Positions 16,824 through 25,513 of a stretch of 64,000 nucleotides of DNA are shown piece after piece; position 1 is the stretch's first letter; each line of letters opens with the position of its first letter. Under the pieces are notes generated by a model. That model was given only the letters and a program-made list of their open reading frames with translations, ran no database searches and was not told the origin of the DNA. Origin of the DNA: Lacisediminihabitans sp046156175 (GTDB lineage: Bacteria > Actinomycetota > Actinomycetes > Actinomycetales > Microbacteriaceae); contig NZ_JAYLVL010000002.1 of NCBI RefSeq assembly GCF_046156175.1, positions 248,001 through 312,000 on the forward strand. Reading direction: 5' to 3'. A program made the position numbers and the translations under genes.

Positions 16824-17923
16824 ATCGTGTACCTCTTCACGGCATCCCAGTCGATGTCCACGCCGAGACCAGGGGCGGCAGGCACCACAACACATCCGGC
16901 ATCGTCGATGTCGATCGGCTGCATGAAGAAGTCGCGACGTTCCGGGGTCCATCCGGGCGGGTCATACGGAAACTCCAGGTACGGCCCGGCATCCACCCCG
17001 GCGGCGACGTGAAGGTTGGCGAGCAGTCCGAGCCCGTTGCTCCAGGTGTGGGGGGTGAAGAGCCGGTGGCGCAGGTTGGCGGACTCGGCCACCTGCCGAG
17101 CGCGGAACATGCCGACAGCGAGCACCACATCGGGCTGGTAGATGTCGTAGGCGTCGGCTTCGATCAGCGCGGCAAGCTCGGACATGCTACGCACCATTTC
17201 GCCGCCGGAGATCTGGATACCCGTCTGGGCGCGCACCCGACGAGCTCCGACGACGTCGGCCTGCGGAAGGGGCTCCTCGAGCCAGAGCACTCCGAGTTCG
17301 CGCAGTTCTTCGGCGATCTTCTGGACGCGCGCCAGAGGCAGCGCAGGTTCGATGTCGCCACTCATCCGCCACATCTGGTTGAGGTCCACCATCAGGTCGA
17401 AGTCTGCACCGACCGCCTCGCGGGCCGCCCGCACCGCCGCTATTCCGCCGGCAACGTCGTCTCGGGAGATGCGGATCTTCATGGCGCGGAATCCGCGGGC
17501 CTTGGCCGCGATCGCTGACTGGGCGCGAGCTTCCGGCGCCTTGAGTTCACCGCACGATGCGTAGGCGGGCAGGCGGTCTCGTGCGCCACCGAACAATACG
17601 CTCACCGGCAGGCCTGCGACCTGGCCGATGATGTCCCAGAGCGCCGCTTCCAGCGGCCAGTACCGTCCCCCGTGGAAGTTGATCGTCTCGATACGCCGCA
17701 CCTGGTTGAGGATCTGCAGCGGATCAGTGCCGAGGAACAGGTGCTCGTAGGCCTCGAACCCATCCATCGTGTCGCCGGAGCCGACACCTACTATGCCCGC
17801 GTCGGTCTCGACTGTGACGAGGGTGGCGGGGAAATCCCGGCGCGGAGTCGGGTCCCACGCCGCGTTGAACGGCGGGTCGAGCGGCAGGTTCATCCGCGTG
17901 AGGCGGATGGCTGTGATCTTCAT
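16820..17923 (-). CDS. Enolase-superfamily enzyme, mandelate racemase/muconate lactonizing family
   Basis: A 367-residue TIM-barrel enzyme with an N-terminal capping domain. The second-strand catalytic motif is AMKIRIS (K-x-R). The metal ligands are seen in LMVDLNQMW, LWLEEPL and ISGGEMV. A late-strand histidine stands in LFTPHTWSNGLG, with an aspartate in YDIYQPDVV. This places it in the mandelate-racemase subgroup (acid-sugar dehydratases and racemases) rather than the KxK epimerases. It would abstract a proton next to a carboxylate, giving racemisation or dehydration. It overlaps the Fae homologue by four bases. Confidence 0.85.
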   Translation of the reverse strand: MKITAIRLTRMNLPLDPPFNAAWDPTPRRDFPATLVTVETDAGIVGVGSGDTMDGFEAYEHLFLGTDPLQILNQVRRIETINFHGGRYWPLEAALWDIIGQVAGLPVSVLFGGARDRLPAYASCGELKAPEARAQSAIAAKARGFRAMKIRISRDDVAGGIAAVRAAREAVGADFDLMVDLNQMWRMSGDIEPALPLARVQKIAEELRELGVLWLEEPLPQADVVGARRVRAQTGIQISGGEMVRSMSELAALIEADAYDIYQPDVVLAVGMFRARQVAESANLRHRLFTPHTWSNGLGLLANLHVAAGVDAGPYLEFPYDPPGWTPERRDFFMQPIDIDDAGCVVVPAAPGLGVDIDWDAVKRYTI

Positions 17924-18465
17924 ACGGAACTTCCTGGATCGGTCGAAGGGGCGGGGTGGACCCGCGGTGTGAAGAACGGGTTGAACGGTGAGTTCCGTGC
18001 CGCGATGACTTCGTCCGTGTCCGGGAGCGAGAGCGCTCCGTTCTCGAGCGCGGTACGCACCGAGAGCCGGTTATTGGCGAACACGATCTCCGCGTTATCC
18101 GCCGAAGGGTTGACCCAGACGGCGGCGATGATCACGTGGGAATCGGCCTGGTCGCGAGAGATCACACCATCGGCGAGGGCATCCGCGACTCCGGCTGCGA
18201 TGCCGGCCTGGGCCGGACCCCAGATGAGGAGTCCGTGTTCGTCTCCGGCCGGGGCGGCCTTGGTGACGAACAGGGTGAGCGGCTTCACCGGCAGTGAGGG
18301 CCGAAGCACGGTGACGAAGGGCACATGCCCCTGGCTGGGGGTGGCGAGGGCCGAAGCCCAGGCCACCCCGGCCGGCCCCTCGCGGTGGCCGAAAACCGTG
18401 TTGACGTGAGCGGCATTGATGCCGTCGCCGACAAAGCTCTCGCCGATCTGAAGGGCCTGGCTCAT
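17920..18465 (-). CDS. Formaldehyde-activating enzyme (Fae) homologue
   Basis: This 181-residue protein follows the Fae fold along its length: IGESFVGDGINAAHVN, where H20 corresponds to the catalytic histidine of Fae, then PAGVAWASALATPSQGH, VLRPSLPVKPLTLFVTKA and IWGPAQAGIAAGVADALADGV. Fae condenses formaldehyde with tetrahydromethanopterin in methylotrophs. No tetrahydromethanopterin gene is visible in the window, so this may be a stand-alone Fae-like protein with another aldehyde or pterin partner. It starts immediately after the stop of the ABC substrate-binding protein and overlaps the enolase-superfamily gene. The assignment to the family is firm; the reaction is not. Confidence 0.85.
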   Translation of the reverse strand: MSQALQIGESFVGDGINAAHVNTVFGHREGPAGVAWASALATPSQGHVPFVTVLRPSLPVKPLTLFVTKAAPAGDEHGLLIWGPAQAGIAAGVADALADGVISRDQADSHVIIAAVWVNPSADNAEIVFANNRLSVRTALENGALSLPDTDEVIAARNSPFNPFFTPRVHPAPSTDPGSSV

Positions 18466-19404
18466 CTAGATCAGCCCCTGCTTCACGAGCCAGTCGTGGG
18501 CGATGGTCTTCGGGTCATCTCCGTCGACATCGGCCTGCGCATTGAGGGTCTGCATCTCGGTTGTGGTGAGCTTGCCGGCCATCAGGGCGATCACCTTGGC
18601 GATTCCCGGGTACTTGTCGAGGGTGGTCTGCTTCACCGTGAAGGCACCCTGGTAGACCGGGAAGAACTGCTTGTCGTCCTTCATGACGGTGAGGTCGAGC
18701 GCCTTGATGCGGCCGTCGGTCTGGAACACCTCGCCGAAGTTGCAGTCCGTGCCCTTCTGGGTGGCCGTGTAGATGACGCCGGTGTCGAGGAGGGACACGT
18801 TGGAGTCCGGCACCGTGATGCCATACGCCTTCTTGAGTCCGGGCCAACCGTCGTCACGGGTGGAGAATTCGCTCTCGATGCAGAATGTCTGGTCCTTCTC
18901 CGGCAGTTTCGCGATATCGCTGAGCGAGGTCACGCCCAGCTTCTTCGCCTTGTCGGAGCGGATGGCGAACGCATAGGTGTTGTTGAGCGGGGCCGGATCG
19001 AGCCAGGCGATGCCGTTCTTGGCATCCGCCGCTTTGGTCGCGTCGAACTGGGCGGCCTCGCCCTTCACCGGCGTCGTGTTCTTGTTGTAGGTGATCCACG
19101 AGGTGCCGGTGTATTCCCAGTACCCCATGAAGTTGTCGCTCTCGAGCGCCGCGCGGACGTTGGCCGAGCCGACGACCTTGATATTGGCCTCGGTCTTGGC
19201 ACCGTGTGCGTTGAGTAGGTCGCTCGTGAGGTAGGCGAGGATGTACTGCTCCGAGAAGTCCTTGGCCCCGATGGTGCCCGTGAGACCTTTGAGCTCCGTG
19301 CCCTTGCCCGACGTCGTCGTCGAGCCGGATCCCGAGGAGCAGGCGCTGAGGGCGAGAATGCCAACCGCGGCGACCGCCAGTAGGCCTGTGGTGCGTTTGT
19401 TCAT
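18466..19404 (-). CDS. Osmoprotectant-type ABC transporter substrate-binding lipoprotein (OpuC/ProX family)
   Basis: A 312-residue lipoprotein with signal peptide and lipobox (LALSACSSG). The mature part begins with LTGTIGAKDFSEQYILAYL, typical of glycine-betaine/choline/carnitine binding proteins of type II fold. Aromatic residues such as those in MGYWEYTGTSWITY could form the cation-binding cage. It belongs with the two permeases and the ATPase immediately upstream. The imported compound is probably a quaternary amine or similar, and the catabolic genes downstream suggest it is used as a nutrient. Confidence 0.88.
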   Translation of the reverse strand: MNKRTTGLLAVAAVGILALSACSSGSGSTTTSGKGTELKGLTGTIGAKDFSEQYILAYLTSDLLNAHGAKTEANIKVVGSANVRAALESDNFMGYWEYTGTSWITYNKNTTPVKGEAAQFDATKAADAKNGIAWLDPAPLNNTYAFAIRSDKAKKLGVTSLSDIAKLPEKDQTFCIESEFSTRDDGWPGLKKAYGITVPDSNVSLLDTGVIYTATQKGTDCNFGEVFQTDGRIKALDLTVMKDDKQFFPVYQGAFTVKQTTLDKYPGIAKVIALMAGKLTTTEMQTLNAQADVDGDDPKTIAHDWLVKQGLI

Positions 19405-19464
19405 TTACTTCTCCTTGTGATTTCTGTGTGGGGGTGCTGTGTCGAATTGACGGGTCTGATGAGG

Positions 19465-20244
19465 TCAGGTGCCACGGGGCCGCAGTCGATCTTCGGCGAG
19501 GCCTGCGATCCAGTCGATGAGCAGAGCGATGCAGGCCACGAGCACTGCCCCGGTTATCAGCACCGGGTAGCGCTGCAGCTTGAGGCCGTTGACGATCATG
19601 TCGCCGAGCCCGCCCGCGTTGATGAAAGTCGCGACGGTGGCGACTCCGACGCAGAAGACGAGTGATGTGCGAAGCCCGGCCAGGATCACCGGCACCGCGA
19701 GGGGGAGTTCCACGTCGCGGAGTACTTGGTTGGGCGTCATACCCATGCCGCGGGCAGATTCGCGCACGCTCTCGTCCACCTGTTGGAGGCCGATGAGGGT
19801 GTTGCGAAGCACGGGGAGGAACGAGTAGATCACCAGGGCGACGAGCGCTGTGGCGTAGCCGGTCTGCCACACGATCGCGAGCAGGATGATCACGCCGATC
19901 GCCGGCGTCGCCTGCCCGACGTTCGCGATACCCAGCACAATTCCGCGCACCACCCGGGACTTCGTGCGGCTGAGCGCGATGCCCGTGGGGATCGCGAGTA
20001 CGGCGACGAGAGCGGAGGCCACGATCGTGAGGCCGAGGTGCTCGCGAGTGCGGTTGAGAATGTAGTCAATGTTGAGGGTGCGTTTCTCGATGGAGTCGAG
20101 TTGCATGCTCGAGAGCCAGAGCACGAGCGCGACGAGCACTGCAGCAACGACAAGGGGCGTGATGAAGCGGCGCGGGGTGAAGAATCGCTCCCGTCCGGCC
20201 CCGACCTCATAGCTGGTGGTGGCACGCTCGGTGGTGTCGGTCAT
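19465..20244 (-). CDS. ABC transporter permease (OpuC/proline-betaine type)
   Basis: This 259-residue integral membrane protein has about five to six hydrophobic segments and the BPD inner-membrane signature ESARGMGMTPNQVLRDVELPLAVPVILAG-type loop (EAA motif, about residues 165-192). It is one of two permeases of the importer. Its start overlaps the end of the ATPase gene by four bases. The N-terminus is cytoplasmic and longer than in the sister permease. Confidence 0.88.
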   Translation of the reverse strand: MTDTTERATTSYEVGAGRERFFTPRRFITPLVVAAVLVALVLWLSSMQLDSIEKRTLNIDYILNRTREHLGLTIVASALVAVLAIPTGIALSRTKSRVVRGIVLGIANVGQATPAIGVIILLAIVWQTGYATALVALVIYSFLPVLRNTLIGLQQVDESVRESARGMGMTPNQVLRDVELPLAVPVILAGLRTSLVFCVGVATVATFINAGGLGDMIVNGLKLQRYPVLITGAVLVACIALLIDWIAGLAEDRLRPRGT

Positions 20245-21299
20245 GATCGGTTACCCGGCACGAGAGGGACGCTGCTTGGCGCCGCTGGAACTTCGGCGCC
20301 GAGCACCGCCGAGATCCGCTCCATGCTGATCGAACCGATCGCGACATCGTCGTAGTCGAGCACGGTGAGAGCGGGGAGACCGGTGAGTACGAGCGAATCG
20401 AGCGCATCCCGGAGGGTGTCAGTGGCCCGCACTGAGATGGGGCCACCGGAGGATTCGCTTGCCGGGCCCAGCCGCGCCTCGGTCACCGGGATGAGAGTGA
20501 GTCGCTTGATCGCCGCCCCGTGCCCGATGAAGGAGGCCACATAGTCGTTGGCCGGTGCCGCGAGGATGTTCGCCGGAGTATCGAACTGCTCGATCTGGCT
20601 GCGCTCGCTCAGAACGGCGATCCGGTCGCCGAGCCGCACGGCCTCATCGAAGTCGTGGGTCACGAAGATGATCGTCTTGCCGAGGTTCTCCTGCAGGCGG
20701 AGGAACTCGGCCTGCAGCTTCTCGCGAGTGATCGGGTCCGTGGCCCCGAAAGGCTCGTCCATCAACATCACCGGCGGGTCTGCGGCGAGCGCACGCGCCA
20801 CCCCGACCCGCTGCTGCTGCCCACCGGAGAGCTGTTTGGGATACCGGTGGGCGAAGTCCTTCGGGTTGAGTTCGACCGTGGCGAGAAGTTCATCGATACG
20901 GCTGCCGATCTTCTCCTTGCTCCAGCCGAGCAACTTCGGCACTACCGCGATGTTCTCGGCGATGGTCATGTGCGGGAAGAGCCCGATCTGCTGGATCACA
21001 TAGCCGATGTGCCGGCGCAGTTCGTGCGGGTCGAGGGAGAGCACGTCTCGCCCGTCGATCGAGATGGACCCGCTCGTCGGTTCGATGATGCGGTTGATCA
21101 TCTTCATGGTCGTCGTCTTGCCGCAGCCACTCGGGCCGACGAACATGATCAGCTCACCGGGCTCGGCAGTCATGGAGAAGTTCTCCACCGCCGACACCGG
21201 TTGGTTGGCGTAGCTCTTGGTCACGTGATCGAGCACGATTCGGGCACCGCTGGTGTTGCGGGCGATCTGCAGGATGGCGGTATTTGGTGTTTTAGGCAC
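20241..21299 (-). CDS. ABC transporter ATP-binding protein with C-terminal CBS-like region (OpuCA type)
   Basis: A 352-residue ATPase. Walker A is GPSGCGKTTTMK, the Q-loop YVIQQIGLFPHM, the signature LSGGQQQRVGVARAL, Walker B VMLMDEPFGATD and the switch histidine IFVTHDFDEA. The C-terminal ISVRATDTLRDALDSLVLTG resembles a CBS motif, as in osmoprotectant ATPases. GTG 21299 is chosen because AAGGGG precedes it by eight bases and it overlaps the upstream permease by only eight. A longer frame to 21470 lies entirely inside that permease. Confidence 0.88.
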   Translation of the reverse strand: MPKTPNTAILQIARNTSGARIVLDHVTKSYANQPVSAVENFSMTAEPGELIMFVGPSGCGKTTTMKMINRIIEPTSGSISIDGRDVLSLDPHELRRHIGYVIQQIGLFPHMTIAENIAVVPKLLGWSKEKIGSRIDELLATVELNPKDFAHRYPKQLSGGQQQRVGVARALAADPPVMLMDEPFGATDPITREKLQAEFLRLQENLGKTIIFVTHDFDEAVRLGDRIAVLSERSQIEQFDTPANILAAPANDYVASFIGHGAAIKRLTLIPVTEARLGPASESSGGPISVRATDTLRDALDSLVLTGLPALTVLDYDDVAIGSISMERISAVLGAEVPAAPSSVPLVPGNRS

Positions 21300-21981
21300 G
21301 GAGTCCCCTTGACGTGGAGTAGCGGGTGATGGCAACGAACAGCGCGTCGACGATGAGCGCGAGAAGCACCACACCGAGGGTTCCGGTGAGCGCGAAATTG
21401 AGGGCATTGACAGAGCCGAGGGACGAGAGCCCCTGGAAGATGTAAGTGCCGAGCCCGGGGCCTGCAACATACGCTGCGATAGCGGCGATGCCGATGGTCA
21501 GCTGGGCCGCGACCCGCACCCCGGTGAGGATGATCGGCCAGGCGATCGGTAACTGCACCTTGAGTAGCACTGAGAACTGGTTCATCCCCATTCCCTTCGC
21601 CGATTCCATGACGGCGGGCGGCACTTCGCGGAGGCCGACGACGGTGTTGCGCACGATGGGCAGCAGAGAATACATCACCAGCGCGATGATCGTCGGGGTC
21701 CAGCCGAGGCCGAAGGCGGGGATCAGGAGCGCGAGCATGGCCAGAGACGGGATGGTGAGCGCGACACCGGCGGCCGCGATCACGACAGACCGCGGGATGG
21801 GGCGGTCCCACACCAACATGCCGATTCCGACGCCGATGATCATTGCGATCAGCAGCGCGACAGCTACGACCGCGATGTGTTCCACCACGAGGCCGAGAAT
21901 GTCGGATGCTCGGGTATCCCAGAAATGCAAGAGACGACTGAAATCAAACTCGGTCACGAATGCATCCACCTCACTCTTCAT
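21292..21981 (-). CDS. ABC transporter permease (OpuC type), first gene of the operon
   Basis: A 229-residue membrane protein with about five hydrophobic helices and the EAA-type loop VMESAKGMGMNQFSVLLKVQLP read in two parts (VMESAKGMGMN, LLKVQLPIAWP). It forms the channel with the second permease. It is the promoter-proximal gene of the ten-gene unit, divergent from the IclR gene, with 113 bases between the two starts. Confidence 0.88.
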   Translation of the reverse strand: MKSEVDAFVTEFDFSRLLHFWDTRASDILGLVVEHIAVVAVALLIAMIIGVGIGMLVWDRPIPRSVVIAAAGVALTIPSLAMLALLIPAFGLGWTPTIIALVMYSLLPIVRNTVVGLREVPPAVMESAKGMGMNQFSVLLKVQLPIAWPIILTGVRVAAQLTIGIAAIAAYVAGPGLGTYIFQGLSSLGSVNALNFALTGTLGVVLLALIVDALFVAITRYSTSRGLRA

Positions 21982-22044
21982 TGAGTTGCCGCTGCTCGGG
22001 GGCGAGCCGCGGCTGATGGAGCAACAGTAAACGGTGGTTTCTAT

Positions 22045-22066
22045 TTGAGCAACTACCGTTGCGCAA
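22045..22066. promoter_or_regulatory. Palindromic operator candidate for the IclR regulator
   Basis: TTGAGCAAC-N4-GTTGCGCAA is a 9+9 bp inverted repeat with one mismatched pair. It is centred in the 113-bp gap between the permease operon and the divergent IclR gene. A further half-site-like GGCAAC follows. IclR proteins usually bind such palindromes, so this probably controls both directions. Confidence 0.6.
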
Positions 22067-22094
22067 ATGGCAACTAAAGGGATAACGTGAGACT

Positions 22095-22964
22095 GTGAAA
22101 CCTATCGATGACGCTCCCCCGGTCGCCCCGCGCCGCAATTCCGCGGGCCTGCGTCGGGACCTCGAACTCCTGGAGTTGCTTGGCTCACCGGAGGCAGAAT
22201 CGGCTGGCGGTCTCGGCGTTGTTCGAGTAGCGGAGCTCGCCGGTCGAGACAAGGGTGCCGTCTCGCGGACGCTCGCGACACTCGCGGACTCCGGGCTCGT
22301 TTCACGAGACCCGGTAACCCAGATCTATCGACTCGGCTACCAGCTGTATGCCCTCGCGGCCCGCACGCTCGAGTCGCGGCTAGTGCGGGCATCGGCCCCA
22401 TTCCTCCGCCGCGTGGTCACGGCCACCCATGAGACCACCCACCTCTGCGTGCTCCGCGGCGGCAGCGTCCTCACCCTGGCGAGCGAACTGAGCGAATTCG
22501 CTTTCCGCGGCCTCGGTTGGGAGGGCGTGAGTACCGCGGCGTGGCAGACCTCCTCCGGGCGTGTTCTCGTGAGCGACTGGGCCGAAGAGGACCTCCGTCG
22601 CTGGTACGCACAGCACGGCCACGATGAGCCGGTGACCAGTCCCGTGACGCCGCCTCTCCAGAACTCGGCAGGGACCGTTTCGGCACCTGCCGATGTGAAA
22701 TCGCTCGTCACCGACTTCGAGAGCCTGTTGGCGGAGGTCGCGCGCATCCGACGACGCGGCTACGCCACCGTCGATGAGGAATTCGAACAGGGCGTCGTCG
22801 GAGTCTCGGCACCGGTCTTCGACTTTCGCGGCAACATCATCGCCGCGATCAATGTCAGTGCGCCAAAGACACGTCTCGGCGCGCACCTCGATGAGGCCGG
22901 TGCGCTCACCGCTCGCGTCGCTGCGGAGCTGTCAGCCCAACTCGGGGCGCCGGCCCGCGCCTGA
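22095..22964 (+). CDS. IclR-family transcriptional regulator
   Basis: A 289-residue protein with an N-terminal winged helix (VRVAELAGRDKGAVSRTLATL, about residues 43-63, and GLVSRDPVTQIYRLG). A C-terminal IclR effector domain follows, with ATHETTHLCVLRGGSV, WQTSSGRVLVSDW and RGYATVDEEFEQGVVGVSAPV. It is divergent from the ABC/Fae/dehydrogenase operon and is the obvious regulator of it. The start is GTG 22095. An earlier GTG at 22086 is out because it meets a stop. The effector is likely the imported compound or an acid made from it. Confidence 0.9.
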   Translation: MKPIDDAPPVAPRRNSAGLRRDLELLELLGSPEAESAGGLGVVRVAELAGRDKGAVSRTLATLADSGLVSRDPVTQIYRLGYQLYALAARTLESRLVRASAPFLRRVVTATHETTHLCVLRGGSVLTLASELSEFAFRGLGWEGVSTAAWQTSSGRVLVSDWAEEDLRRWYAQHGHDEPVTSPVTPPLQNSAGTVSAPADVKSLVTDFESLLAEVARIRRRGYATVDEEFEQGVVGVSAPVFDFRGNIIAAINVSAPKTRLGAHLDEAGALTARVAAELSAQLGAPARA

Positions 22965-23175
22965 TAGTCCGCCGGTCTCAGTGAAAGCGGGGTTCGCGCA
23001 ATTCCTCGAGGCTCACATTGGCGTCCTCCCACTGTCGCTCTCGCGAGGACGAACTTCCCGCTCTTTGTGACCCGAGGACGTCAAGCTGGGCGCAAAAAGA
23101 GGACGGAATCCCCGGCATTCGGGTCGATGCTCCTCAGTGGTGTGCAAACGAGCCGGGAATACCCCTCCCGCAACG

Positions 23176-23207
23176 AAAAAACCCCGCAATCACAGGGATC
23201 TACGGGG
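23176..23207 (-). terminator. Intrinsic terminator of tRNA-Ser
   Basis: On the minus strand CCCCG and CGGGG form a stem around a 16-base loop followed directly by six T residues. It lies 12 bases after the 3' end of the tRNA-Ser gene. Confidence 0.75.
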
Positions 23208-23219
23208 CATTCGTCTGGC

Positions 23220-23305
23220 GGAACCGGTGGGATTTGAACCCACGGTGGGCTCTCACCCACACAACTTTTCGAGAGTTGCACCTTCGGCCGCTCGGACACG
23301 GTTCC
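23220..23305 (-). tRNA. tRNA-Ser (CGA)
   Basis: The 86-nt sequence folds as a class II tRNA: acceptor stem GGAACCG with CGGTTCC, a long variable arm (GTGGGTGAGAGCCCAC) and a T-loop in GGGTTCAAATCC. The anticodon loop CTCGAAA gives anticodon CGA, reading UCG serine codons. The 3' CCA is not encoded. Confidence 0.95.
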
Positions 23306-23365
23306 GCAAATGATCCTAGTACACGCGCTGGATCGGTCACGGATCACCTCCCCTAAAGTAGAACC

Positions 23366-24142
23366 GTGACCGCGTTGCCCTGGATCGTGAGCGGTGTGGC
23401 GGTTGCCGCCCTGGCAGTGGTGGCCCTCCTCGTGCGGTCTCTCGTGGTGAGCCGGCAGCGCGCCGGCGCCGATCGACTCGCCCGCACCCTGCACCTCAAC
23501 GCGCGGTGGTGGAAAGAGCAGCGGGCGAAGGACGGCGAGCTGCTCTACGTAGCCATCGGCGATTCGGCCGCGCAGGGGGTCGGCGCGAGCCAACCCGGGC
23601 GCAGCTATGTCGGACTGATCGCCCGGCATCTGCGAGAGCGCACCGGGCGCTCGGTGCGCGTCGTGAATCTGAGCATCTCCGGCGCCCGCCTGCGCGAGGC
23701 GATCGCTGTGCAACTCGCCCCCCTGCGACGGCTATCGCCCGACATCGTGACGGTCGCGATCGGTGCCAACGACATGCCGGCCTTCGATCGGGATCGCTTC
23801 ACCCGCGAGCTCACGGAGGTATTCGCATCCCTGCCCGCCGGCTCGATCGTCGCCGAGCTGCCCGCCTTCTACCTGGGATCAGCGGAACGCAATGTGCGGG
23901 TGGCGAATGCCATAGTGCACCGTCTCGCCGAGGAACACGGATTCCCCGTTGCGCCGCTGTACGCCCGCACCCGGGGACAGGGTGCGGCGCTCTACGCGCT
24001 CAACCGGGTGGCGGCCGACTTCTTCCACCCGAACGATCGCGGCTACCGGGTGTGGGCCTCCGCATTCCTCCCCCTCATCGACGAGGTCGACCTGTCCACC
24101 GCCCACGATGGTGCGGACCGTGGTGACGGCGGCCTCGCTTAG
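23366..24142 (+). CDS. SGNH/GDSL-type esterase with N-terminal membrane anchor
   Basis: A 258-residue protein. An N-terminal hydrophobic helix (about residues 4-26) suggests membrane anchoring. The SGNH blocks are AIGDSAAQGVG (nucleophile serine), the glycine of block II, GANDMP (block III) and FFHPNDRGY (block V with Asp/His). The natural ester is unknown; lipid or cell-wall acyl groups are common targets. The start is GTG 23366. The gene ends ten bases before radA. Confidence 0.85.
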   Translation: MTALPWIVSGVAVAALAVVALLVRSLVVSRQRAGADRLARTLHLNARWWKEQRAKDGELLYVAIGDSAAQGVGASQPGRSYVGLIARHLRERTGRSVRVVNLSISGARLREAIAVQLAPLRRLSPDIVTVAIGANDMPAFDRDRFTRELTEVFASLPAGSIVAELPAFYLGSAERNVRVANAIVHRLAEEHGFPVAPLYARTRGQGAALYALNRVAADFFHPNDRGYRVWASAFLPLIDEVDLSTAHDGADRGDGGLA

Positions 24143-24152
24143 GCTGTCGACC

Positions 24153-25511
24153 ATGGCACGAGTCCAGTCCACTTTCCGTTGCACCGAGTGCGGTTGGACC
24201 ACCCCGAAATGGGCCGGCCGCTGCGCCGAATGCCAAGCCTGGGGCACGATCGTGGATGCGGCGGACTCGCCTCCCCCGCTCGGCGGTCGACTGCGAGCCG
24301 TCACTCTCAGTGAGGATCGCACCGCGAAATCCATTGTCGCGATCAGCGCTGACGAGGTGGCCCACTGGCCGAGCGGCATCGCCGAATTCGACCGGGTGCT
24401 CGGTGGCGGAATCGTGCCGGGTGCCACCATCCTGCTGAGCGGGGAGCCGGGGGTCGGCAAGTCCACCCTGCTTCTCGAAGTCGCCTCCAAGGCCGCCGCG
24501 ACCGGCATGCGCGTGCTCTACGTGACCGCCGAGGAATCCGTGAGCCAGGTGCGGCTCCGCGCCCAGCGCACCGGCGCGCTTCAGCCGCTGCTCTTCCTCG
24601 CCGCGGAAGTCGATCTCGCCACTGTGCTCGGCCAGATCGACCAGGTGAAGCCCGACCTGCTCATCGTCGACTCCGTGCAGACGGTCTCGTCGTCGCTCGT
24701 CGACGGACTCGCCGGAGGCCCCTCGCAGGTGCGCGAGGTGGCAGCCACCCTCATCCGCGTGTCGAAGGACCGCAACCTGCCTGTGCTGCTCGTCGGTCAC
24801 GTCACGAAAGACGGCTCGATCGCCGGCCCCCGACTGCTCGAGCACCTGGTGGATGTGGTGTGCCAGTTCGAGGGCGACCGGCAGACCTCGCTACGCTTCA
24901 TCCGCGCCCACAAGAACCGCTTCGGACCGACGGACGAGGTGGGCTGCTTCGAGATGACCGGGGACGGCATCGCCGAGGTGGCCGACCCGAGCGGGCTCTT
25001 CCTCTCCCGCGGAAAAGTCGCCGTCAGCGGCACCTGTGTGACGATCGCGGTGGAGGGCCGCCGCGCCCTGCCCGTGGAAGTTCAGGCGCTGATCGTCAAG
25101 TCCAGTGCTCCCAACCCTCGTCGGGTGACGAACGGAGTGGACTCCTCGCGGGTCGCCATGCTTCTCGCGGTGCTCGAGCGTCGGGCCGCCCTCAAACTCA
25201 GCGAGTGCGACGTCTACGTGTCGACGGTCGGCGGCATCAAGCTCACCGAGCCGGGAGCGGATCTCGCTATCGCGCTGGCCATCGCCAGCGCTCACAGCGG
25301 CATCGCACTGCCGGCATCCCTCGCCGCCATCGGGGAGATCAGCCTCGCCGGCGAGATCCGCGCCGTGTCACAGGCCAAGCAACGCGTGGCCGAGGCCCGT
25401 CGGCTGGGCTACACGACCGTGATCGATGCGGAACACGGGCTCTTGCGTGAGGCCATGCGAAAGGCCTTCGCGGCCGCACCCACGCAGCAGGCGGACGTTC
25501 CCGCGTTCTGA
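24153..25511 (+). CDS. radA: DNA repair protein RadA
   Basis: A 452-residue RadA. A four-cysteine zinc finger (CTECGWTTPKWAGRCAEC) stands at the N-terminus. The ATPase domain has Walker A GEPGVGKSTLL, Walker B LLIVDSVQT and the RadA-specific KNRFGPTDEVG motif. A C-terminal Lon-like domain follows (VGGIKLTEPGADLAIALAIAS). RadA promotes branch migration during homologous recombination. ATG 24153 is used; a longer frame upstream overlaps the SGNH gene and is not protein-like. Confidence 0.97.
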   Translation: MARVQSTFRCTECGWTTPKWAGRCAECQAWGTIVDAADSPPPLGGRLRAVTLSEDRTAKSIVAISADEVAHWPSGIAEFDRVLGGGIVPGATILLSGEPGVGKSTLLLEVASKAAATGMRVLYVTAEESVSQVRLRAQRTGALQPLLFLAAEVDLATVLGQIDQVKPDLLIVDSVQTVSSSLVDGLAGGPSQVREVAATLIRVSKDRNLPVLLVGHVTKDGSIAGPRLLEHLVDVVCQFEGDRQTSLRFIRAHKNRFGPTDEVGCFEMTGDGIAEVADPSGLFLSRGKVAVSGTCVTIAVEGRRALPVEVQALIVKSSAPNPRRVTNGVDSSRVAMLLAVLERRAALKLSECDVYVSTVGGIKLTEPGADLAIALAIASAHSGIALPASLAAIGEISLAGEIRAVSQAKQRVAEARRLGYTTVIDAEHGLLREAMRKAFAAAPTQQADVPAF

Positions 25512-25513
25512 CG

